The translations under genes and the position numbers were made by a program. Below the pieces are notes generated by a model, which was given only the letters and a program-made list of their open reading frames with translations, searched no databases and was not told the DNA's origin. From Halobacteriales archaeon QS_5_70_15 (GTDB lineage: Archaea > Halobacteriota > Halobacteria > Halobacteriales > Haloarculaceae), in contig PXRQ01000036.1 of NCBI GenBank assembly GCA_003022005.1, forward strand, positions 1 to 29,843: a DNA stretch of 29,843 nt. Direction: 5' to 3'. Positions 7,216-15,529 of this stretch are shown piece after piece (positions within the stretch are counted from its first letter, which is position 1; each line of letters starts with the position of its first letter).

Positions 7216-8234
7216 GCCGACCACCTCCGGGCCAGCAGGCCCGCGCCGAGGAGCGCGACGGCGGCCGCGCCGATGCCGAACCCGGGACCCTCCGCCCCGA
7301 CGGGCGTCCCGGTGGCCTCCGGCTGTGGGGTGCGCTCGGGCCCCTCGCCCTCCTCGGCGAACTCACCGACCCTGAGCCCCACCTCGCGGGTCGTCGTGTT
7401 CACCGGAACCGACTCCGTCGGGTCGAGGCTGGCTGGCGCGCGCGCCGTCGAGACGATGACGCCGTCGCGCCAGAGCACCGCGTCGAGGTAGTAGTTGTAC
7501 TGCGAGGGGACCCCGAGTTCGACGCTCGGCGTGACGGTCCGTCCTGCCCGGACCGTCCCGACGGTCGTGCTCGCGCGGTCGGCGACGATGCTCGAGTCGA
7601 CCTGCCGGGCGGTCACGACCAGCCGCACGTCGCCCGCGGGGCCGTCGCCGGCGTTCGTCAGGTACGCCGAGACGTTCAGCGTCGTCCGGTTGCCCTCGAC
7701 GGACTGGACCGAGTACTCGACCGCCGGGAACGACGCGGGGGCGCCGTCGAACCGTTCGAAGTCGGTGGTCGACTCGGCGTAGTCCGGCCCGAGCGTCCCG
7801 ACGCCGCGGACGGTGGTCCGCCCGGTGCGGACCCGGCGGCCGTCCTCGTAGACGATGGTGTCGATTCGGTAGCCCCCCTCGCGCGGGACCGAGAGGTTCG
7901 CCGTGACGGGGACCTCCCGCCGCCCCTCGACGGTGTCGAGGTCCCTGCGGATCGTGGTGGCGACGAGCCCGGTATCGGTGTCGGTGGCCCGGAACAGGAC
8001 CGTGACGTTCTCGGCGTCGCCGCCGAAGTGTTCGAGCCGCGTCGTCACCGACAGCGTGGCGGTGCTCCCGCCGATCTTTCCGGGGGAGATGGTCGTCTCC
8101 GTGACGTCGAACCTGGAGGGCCTGACGTCGTCCTCCTCCGGCGTGGCGACGATGCCGGGCACCAGCGCCGCGAGGAGGACGGTGACGGCGAGGACGACAG
8201 CGGCCCCCGCCGCGAGGGTTCGTTCGGGGCGCAT
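7212..8234 (-). CDS. Secreted PGF-CTERM surface protein (DUF7490-like)
   Basis: The 340-residue exported protein has an N-terminal hydrophobic segment (about residues 8-30, AAGAAVVLAVTVLLAALVPG), two similar beta-rich repeats (about 40-150 and 165-285) of the kind seen in CARDB/Ig-like domains, several N-x-S/T sequons, a short Pro/Thr/Glu linker, and a C-terminal PGF-CTERM signal: GPGFGIGAAAVAL, hydrophobic span, then Arg-Arg near the end. PGF-CTERM proteins are processed by archaeosortase A and lipid-anchored at the cell surface. I recall this architecture as haloarchaeal DUF7490; that name is from memory. The downstream two-TM gene starts within its stop codon. Binding partner or substrate is unknown. 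Confidence 0.85.
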   Translation of the reverse strand: MRPERTLAAGAAVVLAVTVLLAALVPGIVATPEEDDVRPSRFDVTETTISPGKIGGSTATLSVTTRLEHFGGDAENVTVLFRATDTDTGLVATTIRRDLDTVEGRREVPVTANLSVPREGGYRIDTIVYEDGRRVRTGRTTVRGVGTLGPDYAESTTDFERFDGAPASFPAVEYSVQSVEGNRTTLNVSAYLTNAGDGPAGDVRLVVTARQVDSSIVADRASTTVGTVRAGRTVTPSVELGVPSQYNYYLDAVLWRDGVIVSTARAPASLDPTESVPVNTTTREVGLRVGEFAEEGEGPERTPQPEATGTPVGAEGPGFGIGAAAVALLGAGLLARRWSA

Positions 8235-8276
8235 ACCCGACGCCTGACCCTCGGCCGGTAAGGGTCTTGTGTGGGA

Positions 8277-9014
8277 TCAGTCGAAGGCGCCCAGGCTCGA
8301 CTGCAGGTCCCGACCCCCGCGCTCCTCGGCGAGTTCGTGGCCGACGAGGTCGCGCGCGTCCACCGCGTAGGTCGTCCCCGCCCGTTCGAGAACGAGCACG
8401 CGACCCTTGACCCCTCTCACCCCGCCCGCGAGGAGCGTCTCCGGGACCGGCTGGTCGGTCAGTTCGAGGCCGTAGTCGAACGCGAACCGTTCCTCCGGGT
8501 CGACGTCGAACTCCTCCAGGAGCGCGGACCACGCCCGGTCGTCGACCTCGCGGTGGAGGCCCGCCACCTTCGCCGGCAGCCGTACCCACTCGGTGAGCCG
8601 GTCGTCCTCGTTGAGATCCGACTCGACCTCGCGGGCGACCCGGCCGTCGGCGACGGTGAACGCCCGGGCGCCCCGGTCGGCGCCCTGCTCGCGGAGCCGG
8701 GTCTCCAGCCGCCAGGTCCGGGTGACGCCCACCTTGAACGTGTCCGGGGCGAACGCCGCGAGGTAGACGACGTGCTCCTCGTCGCTGTCGGCGTTGTTCG
8801 CCACCGACCACGGGACGGTGTGGGTCTCGCAGTAGGGCGCCCCGGGGTTCGGGCAGGCGTCGTGACTGTCGTTCTGGACCGTCCCCGCGCAGTGTCGCGC
8901 CCCGAGCGCGTAGTCCAGTTCGGTGCCGGGATCCAGCCCGAGACGGGTCACCTCGCCGTCTCCGGCCAGCAGGAGGGCGGGATCCGGCACCGGCTCGTAT
9001 CCGACGACCTGCAC
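8277..9014 (-). CDS. DUF2797 family protein
   Basis: The 245-residue protein belongs to the DUF2797 family, whose function I do not know. The conserved N-terminal region carries a Cys/His cluster (His41, Cys42, His51, Cys54, Cys62, His65 in GARHCAG, SHDACPN and YCETH) that probably binds zinc, followed by a segment YLAAFAPDTFKVGVTR reminiscent of GIY-YIG-like folds. GTG 9014 is chosen because the minus-strand sequence GCATATACCC, centred at about 9041, lies 27 bases upstream; the longer open frame to 9476 is Arg-rich and unlike a haloarchaeal protein. It sits alone between the PGF-CTERM gene and a gene-free stretch. Confidence 0.85.
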   Translation of the reverse strand: MQVVGYEPVPDPALLLAGDGEVTRLGLDPGTELDYALGARHCAGTVQNDSHDACPNPGAPYCETHTVPWSVANNADSDEEHVVYLAAFAPDTFKVGVTRTWRLETRLREQGADRGARAFTVADGRVAREVESDLNEDDRLTEWVRLPAKVAGLHREVDDRAWSALLEEFDVDPEERFAFDYGLELTDQPVPETLLAGGVRGVKGRVLVLERAGTTYAVDARDLVGHELAEERGGRDLQSSLGAFD

Positions 9015-9035
9015 GCCCGCGTCTACCGGGTGGTC

Positions 9036-9045
9036 GGGTATATGC
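9036..9045 (-). promoter_or_regulatory. TATA box for the DUF2797 gene
   Basis: GCATATACCC on the minus strand is centred 27 bases before GTG 9014. It decides the start of a gene whose frame is otherwise open for another 460 bases. Confidence 0.6.
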
Positions 9046-9472
9046 GTGCCGTTCGGTGAGCGGCATGGACGGAGGACGGACGGTCGAGCGACCGCCGTCC
9101 CGCGAATGACCGGCGGAAGCGTACGATCCCGTAGTAGCGTCCGGACCCGATGACACACTCCGGACGGGCTCGTCCCGCTCGCTCGTGAGTAAAGAGGTCC
9201 GAACGCTCCCGTAGTGCCATTGCCCCACAGGAGCCGAGCCCGCGTGATCGTTCTCGACGCGTGTGTTCGACCGAACCGTAACCGGGGCGCGCTGTAACGG
9301 CCGCGAACGAGTATCCGTGGTCGGGGCGACGTGGCGGCGGACCCGCGCCGTCCTCGGCCCTCGTACCTCCTCGAAGACCCCTCCGTCGATGGAGTCCACG
9401 CGGTCGGAGGGTCGATCCCCGACGATCCCCGACCGGCCGATCGACCGGTAGCGTGCCGATACGCGGTCGGGT
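9046..9472. other. Gene-free stretch
   Basis: No credible gene is seen here. The open frames on both strands are Arg-rich and lack a promoter at the right distance. There are two loosely similar words (TCCCGTAGTAGCG near 9126 and CTCCCGTAGTGCC near 9207) but no clear repeat. The stretch separates the DUF2797 gene from the aminotransferase pair and ends at palindrome copy 2. Confidence 0.6.
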
Positions 9473-9558
9473 TCATACGGTCGTGCGTAACGATGTACCG
9501 GCGATAACCCGGACAGGGTCGGGTATCGACGGGAAAAGACGACGCACGACCGTATCAG
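9473..9558 (-). repeat. Stop-anchored palindrome, copy 2 (full)
   Basis: On the minus strand it begins CTGATACGGTCGTGCGT, with TGA (9557-9555) being the stop of the AGXT-like gene. The distal arm on the plus strand is TTCATACGGTCGTGCGTAAC. A GTCTTTTCCC T-run on the minus strand follows the proximal arm, as in copy 6. It is 86 bp long. Confidence 0.92.
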
Positions 9559-10712
9559 TCCTCGGAGAACGCCTCTCGCGCAGTCGTCCGAGCATCGGCG
9601 ACGGTAGCGGACGTGGGAACCAGGCCTTCGTCGACGAGTACGTCACCGACTGCATCGATCGTCCGAACGGTATCGTCGATCCCCGTCTCCGCACCCATAG
9701 TCGCGATCCGGACGGTCGCGCCTTCGAGACGCCCGAGCCCGCCACGGACCGAGACGTCGCGGGCAGCCAGTCCGTCCAGTAGGGTCCCTTCCGAGATCCC
9801 GTCGGGCAGGGCCAACACCTGTACGGTGTTCGAGAGCGTCGCGTGGTCGCCGGATCGGGGGAAGGGCTCGATCCCGAGCACGCCCATACCGGCCCGAAGC
9901 GCGGATGCGAGGCGCCGCTGAGACGCGATCCGGGCGTCTACCCCCGATTCGGCGTAGGGTTCTATCGCCTTCGCCAGCGCGACGTATATCGGAACGGGCG
10001 CGGTGCTCGGCGTCCGGTTGCGCTCGAGCTCGTCGAGATACGCTCCGAGGTCCAGCGAGAACGGGCAACCGGTGTCGGAGACCCGCTCCCGGGCCCGGTC
10101 GCTCAGCGCGACGGCGCTGATCCCGGGAGGGCCTCCCAGGGCCTTTTGCGATGCCGTAACGGCGACGTCGACGCCCCATTCGTCGAACGCGAACCGCTCG
10201 CCACCGATGCTCGAGACGCCGTCTACGAGGAGTAACGCGTCGTGCTCGTCCGCCAGTGCCGCGACCTCGGGGACGGAGTTGACCAGCCCCGTCGAGGTCT
10301 CACAGTGGACCATCGTGACGACGTCGGTATCGTCGGTGAGCTCGTCCCGCAGGCGTCCGAGGTCGATCGGCGTTCCCCACTCCTGACGGATCCGGCGAAC
10401 CCGGGCAGCGTACCGCTCGGCGAGGTCGCCGTTCTCCCTTCCGAACTTCCCCGTCTGGATGGTGACGACCTCGTCGTCGGGCCCGAGAACGCCGGCCATC
10501 GCGGTTTCGACGCCCATCCACCCGTTCCCGTTGACCAGGACGGGAGCGGTGTCGGTGCCGAACGCGGCCGCCACGCCACGCTGGCACTTCGCGTGCACGT
10601 CCTCGAACTCGGGGCTCCGGTGGGATACCATCGGGCCGGCCAGCGCGTTGCGGATCCCGTCCGTCAGCTGGACGGGGCCGGGATCCATCAGTAAGTGATC
10701 ACCATCTGTCAT
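9555..10712 (-). CDS. AGXT-like class V aminotransferase
   Basis: This 385-residue PLP enzyme belongs to the alanine-glyoxylate / serine-pyruvate aminotransferase group (fold type I, class V). Landmarks are MDPGPVQLT at the N-terminus, HRSPEF at 31-36, Asp164 in LLVDGVSS (contacts the PLP ring nitrogen), and Lys190 in TASQKALGGPPG (Schiff-base lysine). The substrate pair is not determinable; glyoxylate or pyruvate as amino acceptor is typical. ATG 10712 fits a TATA element (CTATTTAAC on the minus strand, centred near 10739) 27 bases upstream. The same-strand aminotransferase gene ends 77 bases upstream, but the promoter in the gap suggests separate transcription. Codon use looks less GC-biased than that of neighbours. 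The stop lies in palindrome copy 2. Confidence 0.92.
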   Translation of the reverse strand: MTDGDHLLMDPGPVQLTDGIRNALAGPMVSHRSPEFEDVHAKCQRGVAAAFGTDTAPVLVNGNGWMGVETAMAGVLGPDDEVVTIQTGKFGRENGDLAERYAARVRRIRQEWGTPIDLGRLRDELTDDTDVVTMVHCETSTGLVNSVPEVAALADEHDALLLVDGVSSIGGERFAFDEWGVDVAVTASQKALGGPPGISAVALSDRARERVSDTGCPFSLDLGAYLDELERNRTPSTAPVPIYVALAKAIEPYAESGVDARIASQRRLASALRAGMGVLGIEPFPRSGDHATLSNTVQVLALPDGISEGTLLDGLAARDVSVRGGLGRLEGATVRIATMGAETGIDDTVRTIDAVGDVLVDEGLVPTSATVADARTTAREAFSED

Positions 10713-10733
10713 AGCGCCGCTTTCTGCTCCTAC

Positions 10734-10743
10734 TGTTAAATAG
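10734..10743 (-). promoter_or_regulatory. TATA box for the AGXT-like gene
   Basis: The minus-strand CTATTTAACA is centred about 27 bases before ATG 10712, predicting a leaderless message independent of the upstream aminotransferase. Confidence 0.6.
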
Positions 10744-10789
10744 TTCCGCGGGGTCTGCTGCACGGGTGAACCGGATCGGCTGTAAATCG

Positions 10790-11938
10790 TCATACGGCTA
10801 CGTGAGGACACTCCGTGAGTCGGGTCACTCCTTCTTTTATTCGCTCCTCGGGGATGGTACAGGCCAATCTCAGGTAGCCGGAAACGCCGAAGGCGCTCCC
10901 GGGGGTAGTAGCGACCTGCTGCTCGTCGAGAATCGTTTCGGCTAGCTCGACGTCGTCGTCCGTGCTGACCGGAACGAAGAGATAGAACGCCGCGCTCGGT
11001 CGGGACACGGTACCGCCGGCGTCCTCGATGATGTCGATCGCGGTCCGGATCCGCGAATCGTATATCCGGCGCATTTCCTCGACGGGTGTCTGGGGACCTT
11101 CGAGCGCAGCAACCGCACCGTGTTGGGCGAAGGTCGTCGCGCTCGAGACGGTCTGTGATTGGATCGCCCGCATGGCGTCGACGACAGGTTGCGGGGCCGT
11201 GTAGTATCCGAGCCGCCATCCGGACATCGCATACGCCTTCGAGAAGCCGTTCACGGTCACTGTCCGGTCTGCCATGCCGGACAGCGAACCGATCGAACGG
11301 TGCTCGCCATCGTGGACCAGCTTTTCGTAGATCTCGTCCGCAACGACCCAGAAATCGTGGTCGACCGCCAGATCGCGGATCTCCCCGAGCTCCGCCCGGG
11401 AGAAAACGGTTCCGGTTGGATTGACCGGGTTGTTGAGGACGAGTGCCCGCGTGTCATCGCTCACCCGTTCGGCTAGCTCGACGTTTCCGAGCGAAAACCC
11501 GGCTTCGGGATCCAGTGGCACTCGATCTATGTCACTGTCGGCCAGGTCGACCATCGCTTCGTACGATACCCAACTCGGATCGAACAGTACGACCTCGTCC
11601 CCCTCGCGGGTCAACTGCGTAATCGCGGCGAAGAGGGCGAACTTCGAACCGGGTGTCACCCCGATAGACGCGGGGTCGGTTTCGATCCCGTTGTCGGCTG
11701 CGAACTTCTCTGCGATCGCCTCGCGTAGTTCAGGAAGCCCCGCCGTCATCCCCATCCGCGTGTGCCCCTCGCCGAGGGCACGCATGGCCGCCTCGGTGAT
11801 GTGCTCCGGCGTTGCGAAGTCGGGTGAACCACTACCGAGATTGATCGCGTCGACGTCCCGTGCTCGAAACTCCCTGACCGTATCCCCCATCCGTACCGTC
11901 GCGCTCGGTTCGATACGAGGCGGGTAGGTCGTTACCAT
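10790..11938 (-). CDS. Class I/II PLP-dependent aminotransferase
   Basis: The 382-residue protein is an aspartate-aminotransferase-like enzyme (fold type I, class I/II). Visible landmarks are INLGSGSPDF, the Gly-rich PLP-phosphate region VTPGSKFAL (residues 94-102), NNPVNPTGT (169-177), Asp201 in VADEIYE, and the Schiff-base Lys234 in GFSKAYAMSGWRLGYY. The C-terminal Arg that binds the substrate carboxylate is likely in GYLRLACT. The amino-acid substrate is not evident. The start at 11938 has only a weak TATA-like sequence. Like its downstream neighbour it uses more A/T than surrounding genes, so the two may have been acquired together. Confidence 0.92.
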   Translation of the reverse strand: MVTTYPPRIEPSATVRMGDTVREFRARDVDAINLGSGSPDFATPEHITEAAMRALGEGHTRMGMTAGLPELREAIAEKFAADNGIETDPASIGVTPGSKFALFAAITQLTREGDEVVLFDPSWVSYEAMVDLADSDIDRVPLDPEAGFSLGNVELAERVSDDTRALVLNNPVNPTGTVFSRAELGEIRDLAVDHDFWVVADEIYEKLVHDGEHRSIGSLSGMADRTVTVNGFSKAYAMSGWRLGYYTAPQPVVDAMRAIQSQTVSSATTFAQHGAVAALEGPQTPVEEMRRIYDSRIRTAIDIIEDAGGTVSRPSAAFYLFVPVSTDDDVELAETILDEQQVATTPGSAFGVSGYLRLACTIPEERIKEGVTRLTECPHVAV

Positions 11939-12216
11939 AAACCACGGATCGGCGACCCCTTCATGATCTTTGCGGTCGGGTCGAGCGCAGTGTGACGGCC
12001 TCGGCAGACGATGCGATTCGGACCCGGAACGGCCGGAGAGCCGGCACGAGAGTGCTCCGAGGGGGGTTCGAGGGGAGCGAGCCGGTCACGCGTGCGGTCG
12101 ACGACCCGAGAGCGGGAGGTCGCGTCGCGTATCTATGCGGTCGACGATCCGGCCGCCACCGGGGGCACGACCCCCGAGCGACGTAGAACTTTGTACGAGG
12201 GGCCCGAAACGGGCCT
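11939..12216. other. Gene-free stretch with a short direct repeat
   Basis: No gene is seen between the divergent aminotransferase and BsuPI-like genes. TGCGGTCGACGACCCG near 12093 recurs as TGCGGTCGACGATCCG at 12136, 43 bases apart with one mismatch. ACTTTGTA (12188-12195) is the likely TATA box for the gene at 12217, and the 15-base inverted repeat GGCCCGAAACGGGCC (12201-12215) lies between box and start. Confidence 0.5.
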
Positions 12217-12546
12217 ATGCTCGACAGTTCGCTGGAGGTGACCGTCGGCAACGGTGTCACCGTCAGGTTTACCGTCTCGAACGGGACGGGCGGACCCGTC
12301 GAACTCACGTTCCGCGACGGCTGCCGGGCGGACTTCGCGGTCCGGGACAAGGGCGGCGAGGAGGTGTGGCGGTGGTCCGAGGGGCGGATGTTCGTTCAGG
12401 CGATCGATCACGCCCGGCTCGAACCCGGCGAGGAGGCGGTCTTCGAGGAGGAGTGGCCCGACCCGGAACCGGGCGACTACACCGCCGAGGCGAGGCTCCG
12501 GGTGACCGAACACGACGTGCGCGCCGAGACGCCGTTCTCGGTTTAG
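12217..12546 (+). CDS. BsuPI-like domain protein
   Basis: The 109-residue beta-sandwich protein resembles the BsuPI family (named after a Bacillus intracellular proteinase inhibitor). Characteristic words are VTVRFTVSNGTGGPVELTF, GCRADFAVRD, EEVWRWSEGRMF and LEPGEEAVFEEEWP. The true function in archaea is unknown and inhibitor activity should not be assumed. There is no signal peptide, so it is probably cytoplasmic. ATG 12217 follows a TATA-like ACTTTGTA at 26 bases, with an inverted repeat in the initiation region that could be an operator. Its stop overlaps the stop of the convergent epimerase gene (12543-12546). Confidence 0.85.
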   Translation: MLDSSLEVTVGNGVTVRFTVSNGTGGPVELTFRDGCRADFAVRDKGGEEVWRWSEGRMFVQAIDHARLEPGEEAVFEEEWPDPEPGDYTAEARLRVTEHDVRAETPFSV

Positions 12547-13532
12547 CCCCCGGCCCCCGTCGCCGTCGGGTCCTCGCGCCCGGGGCCCTGCTCGTCGAGC
12601 CCGGGGACCCCGCCGTCCAGTAGCTCCCGGACACACGCCCGAACGGCCTCGTCGCTCCCCCGTTCGGCCTCGAACCCGAGGTCGGCGAGCGTCTCCACGG
12701 CGAGGCGCATCCGCGGGACGTCGCCCGTCCACCCGCGGTCGCCCCCGGTGAACTCGTACTCGGGGTCGAGCCCCATCTCCTCGGCGACGATGTCGGCGAT
12801 GTCCGTCACCGACGTCGTCGTCCGGGTGCCGAGGTTGTACGTGTTCACGGGGGCGTCGGCGTGCTCGACGACGTGACACATCGCGCCGACGCAGTCCTCG
12901 ACGTGCAGGTAGGACTTCTCCTGGCGGCCGTCGCCGAGTATCTCCAGGGTCGCCGGGTCCTCGCGGAGCTTCGCGATGAAGTCCGGGATCACGGCGCCCA
13001 GCTGGAGCCGCGGACCGACGATGTTGGCGAACCGGAAGTTCCAGACGGTGAACCCGTGGCTGTGCGCGTACACCGAGAGCAGCGACTCCTCGGCGAGCTT
13101 GGAGGCGCCGTAGACGCTGATCGGCTCGAGCGGCGCGTGGTCCTCCGGCGTGGGCCGGGGAGCCTCCCCGTACACCGTCGAGGAGGAGGTGAACGCGACG
13201 TTCCGCACGCCGACCTCGTCCATCCGGCCGACGAGCGACTCGGTGAGCGCGTTGTTGAGTCTGAACTGCGAGAGGTCGTCCCGGTCGGCGGCCTTGTCCG
13301 CCGCGAAGTGGAACACCCCGTCGAGGTCGGGCGTGACCGCCCGCTCGACGACGGCCTCCTCGCGGAGGTCGCCCTCGATCACTTCGACGCCGTCGGGCAG
13401 CCACGACGGGGCCCCGTTCGAGAAGTCGTCGACGATACGAACCTCGTTGTCGGCGACCAGCCGTTCGCAGAGGTGCGACCCGACGAACCCCGCGCCGCCG
13501 GTGACGAGGAGGTTCGCGTCCGTCAGTTCCAT
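12543..13532 (-). CDS. NAD-dependent sugar-nucleotide epimerase/dehydratase
   Basis: This is a 329-residue extended short-chain dehydrogenase/reductase of the UDP-glucose 4-epimerase group. The NAD-binding motif is TGGAGFVG (residues 11-18), FHFAADKA is the conserved central segment, FTSSSTVYG holds the catalytic Ser/Thr, and Tyr141-x3-Lys145 (SVYGASK) is the catalytic pair. The C-terminal half has the usual NIVGPR and KSYLHVEDC segments. ATG 13532 (MELTDANLLV) is preferred to an upstream start five codons earlier, because the motif then begins where the family does. It likely supplies activated sugars for surface glycans or glycolipids; the exact sugar is not determined. Its 3' end overlaps the convergent BsuPI-like gene by four bases. 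Confidence 0.9.
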   Translation of the reverse strand: MELTDANLLVTGGAGFVGSHLCERLVADNEVRIVDDFSNGAPSWLPDGVEVIEGDLREEAVVERAVTPDLDGVFHFAADKAADRDDLSQFRLNNALTESLVGRMDEVGVRNVAFTSSSTVYGEAPRPTPEDHAPLEPISVYGASKLAEESLLSVYAHSHGFTVWNFRFANIVGPRLQLGAVIPDFIAKLREDPATLEILGDGRQEKSYLHVEDCVGAMCHVVEHADAPVNTYNLGTRTTTSVTDIADIVAEEMGLDPEYEFTGGDRGWTGDVPRMRLAVETLADLGFEAERGSDEAVRACVRELLDGGVPGLDEQGPGREDPTATGAGG

Positions 13533-13662
13533 ACCCGACCAACCCACGGACCGGACAAGTGCGTTCCGGTAGAGCCAGTGTCGTCACCGCGAGCCGCCGT
13601 GACCGTCCCGGCCCCGGCCGGGAAGCGAAAGTGCCTACCGCGGGCCTCCCCTCGTTCCCGCC

Positions 13663-14235
13663 ATGCAGGGATACCCGGAGGTGAGCGTCCTCAGGCTCGG
13701 CCACCGCCCCGGCCGGGACAGCCGGATGACGACCCACGTCGGGTTGACCGCGCGGGCGCTCGGCGCCGACCGGGTCCTCATCGCTGGCGACGCCTCGGAC
13801 TCCCGGGAGACCATCGAGGACATAACCGCGCGCTTCGGCGGCCCCTTCGAGGTGGAACTGACCGACGAGTGGCGACCCGTGATACGGGACTGGACCGGCA
13901 CGGTCGTCCACCTCACGATGTACGGCGAGCGGGTCCAGGACGTCGAGGCGGGGATACGCGAGCGTCACCGGGAGGGGGGCGACCCCATCCTGGTCGTGGT
14001 CGGCGCGGGGAAGGTGCCGTTCGACGTCTACGAGGCGAGCGATTTCAACGTCGGCGTGACGAACCAGCCCCACTCGGAGGTGGCGGGGCTCGCGGTGTTC
14101 CTCGACCGGCTGTTCGAGGGCGCGGAACTCGACCGCGAGTGGGAGAACGCCGACCGGCGGGTCGTCCCGCGGGCGACCGGGAAGGAGGTCGTCCCCGTCG
14201 ACGGTGACGACGACTCCTCCGACGACGGATCGTAA
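13663..14235 (+). CDS. trm56: tRNA (cytidine-56-2'-O)-methyltransferase aTrm56
   Basis: The 190-residue protein belongs to the archaeal SPOUT methyltransferase aTrm56, which 2'-O-methylates C56 in the T-loop of tRNA using S-adenosylmethionine. Family-typical segments are EVSVLRLGHRPGRDSRMTTH at the N-terminus, TARALGADRVL, and the knotted SAM-binding C-terminal part with VVVGAGKVPFDVY and NVGVTNQPHSEVAGLAVFLDRL. The acidic Ser/Asp tail is haloarchaeal. It stands about 80 bases before tfe on the same strand. Confidence 0.95.
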   Translation: MQGYPEVSVLRLGHRPGRDSRMTTHVGLTARALGADRVLIAGDASDSRETIEDITARFGGPFEVELTDEWRPVIRDWTGTVVHLTMYGERVQDVEAGIRERHREGGDPILVVVGAGKVPFDVYEASDFNVGVTNQPHSEVAGLAVFLDRLFEGAELDREWENADRRVVPRATGKEVVPVDGDDDSSDDGS

Positions 14236-14314
14236 TCCCACCGACGACGGCTCGTAGCCCGGGGCGGTCACCCGAACGGAAGCTTTACCCGGCCGTCGGG
14301 CGGAGATTCGGGTA

Positions 14315-14854
14315 ATGGCGTACGAGGAACTCCTGGAGGACCCGGTGATACAGAAGTACCTCCACGAACTCGTCGGTCCGACCGGGATGCCCGTCGCGGC
14401 GTCGCCCCCCGACGGCGAGGTGACCGACGAGGAACTCGCCGAGGAGATCGGCCTCGAGCTGAACGACGTCCGCCGGGCCCTGTTCATCCTCTACGAGAAC
14501 GACCTCGCGACCTACCGCCGGCTCCGGGACGAGGACTCGGGGTGGCTCACCTACCTCTGGACGTTCGAGTACGACAACATCCCCGAGCGGCTCGAGGAGG
14601 AGATGTGCCGGCTGCTGGAGGCCCTCGAGGAGCGCCGGGAGTACGAGATGGACAACGAGTTCTACCTCTGCGAGACCGACTCGATCCGGTTCGAGTTCGG
14701 CGAGGCGATGGAGTTCGGCTTCGAGTGCCCGCAGTGTGGCTCCGAACTGATCTCGATGAGCAACTCCCAGCTGATCGAGGCGATGGACCGGCGCATCGCG
14801 TCGCTGCGCGAGGAGCTGAACGTCCAGCCGGGGACCGAGGAGGCAGAGGCGTAA
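14315..14854 (+). CDS. tfe: Transcription initiation factor TFE (TFIIE alpha homologue)
   Basis: This 179-residue basal transcription factor helps open the promoter with RNA polymerase, TBP and TFB. The N-terminal winged helix (about residues 1-85, with LAEEIGLELNDVRRALFILYE) is followed by a linker helix (about 92-112) and a zinc-ribbon region with Cys119, Cys138 and Cys141. The first knuckle has a single Cys (LCETD), which I recall being normal in haloarchaea. A TATA-like GCTTTACC lies 28 bases upstream of ATG 14315. A DUF2110 gene follows within seven bases, a neighbour often found with tfe in archaea. Confidence 0.96.
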   Translation: MAYEELLEDPVIQKYLHELVGPTGMPVAASPPDGEVTDEELAEEIGLELNDVRRALFILYENDLATYRRLRDEDSGWLTYLWTFEYDNIPERLEEEMCRLLEALEERREYEMDNEFYLCETDSIRFEFGEAMEFGFECPQCGSELISMSNSQLIEAMDRRIASLREELNVQPGTEEAEA

Positions 14855-14860
14855 CCGCGG

Positions 14861-15529
14861 ATGGTCGTCCTCGCCACGAAGCTCTACGTCGGGGGCGACG
14901 CGCGCGATCGTGCCCACGACTCGCTGTCCGCACAGGTGCGGGACACCCTGGGTGATCTCGAGGTCGAGTGGTCGGTCGGCGTGCGGGACGACGGCTTCCC
15001 GTCGGTGACGGTCGAGGGCGCCGACGCCGCCGTCGCCCGGAACCTCCTCGGCGAAACCTGGGGTGTGATAACCCCGCACCGCGAGCCGGGCGAGGTCTAC
15101 GCGGGGACGCTCGAGAGCTGGGACGGGGACGGGTTCTATCTCGACGCCGGCGAGGAGGTGTTCGTCCCGGGCGGGGAGCTGGGGCTCGGCCCCGGCACGC
15201 CCTCGCAGATCCGGCGGCGGTTCGGGCTCGTCCAGCACGTCCCCCTACGATTCGTCGTCGAGGACGGGACCGCGAGGCTGGCCGACGAGGACCGGGACCG
15301 GCTCTACGACTGGACCCGTGGCGAGGGACGCGTGAACGTGAACTCCGCCACCCGCTCGGAGGTGCGGGCGACAGTCAACCGCGCGGGTCACGCCGAGGAC
15401 ATCGTCACGGTCGAGCGGCTCGGCCTGCTCGAACAGAGCGTCGTCCCCCGCGAGGGGACCGACCCGCCGGGGCTCATCGCGTCCATCGGGCGCCACCTCC
15501 CGTCGGAACTGCTGGCGGTGGTACCGTGA
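14861..15529 (+). CDS. DUF2110 family protein
   Basis: This is a 222-residue archaeal DUF2110 protein of unknown function. The central part (about residues 65-130: REPGEVYAGTLES through SQIRRRFGLVQHVPL) resembles a small beta-barrel, OB/S1-like segment, and the C-terminal part (about 150-200) contains NVNSATRSEVRATVNRAGH. No catalytic motif is obvious. It follows tfe after six bases and overlaps the next gene start (GTGA), so the three genes tfe, DUF2110 and the DUF5803-like lipoprotein are probably one transcription unit. The recurring link to tfe suggests a transcription- or RNA-related job, but that is inference. Confidence 0.88.
   Translation: MVVLATKLYVGGDARDRAHDSLSAQVRDTLGDLEVEWSVGVRDDGFPSVTVEGADAAVARNLLGETWGVITPHREPGEVYAGTLESWDGDGFYLDAGEEVFVPGGELGLGPGTPSQIRRRFGLVQHVPLRFVVEDGTARLADEDRDRLYDWTRGEGRVNVNSATRSEVRATVNRAGHAEDIVTVERLGLLEQSVVPREGTDPPGLIASIGRHLPSELLAVVP

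Noticed and set aside
9015..9476. N-terminal extension of the DUF2797 gene (open frame to 9476)
   Set aside because: The extension is Arg-rich, has none of the acidic bias of the rest of the protein, and lies upstream of the TATA box that fits GTG 9014.
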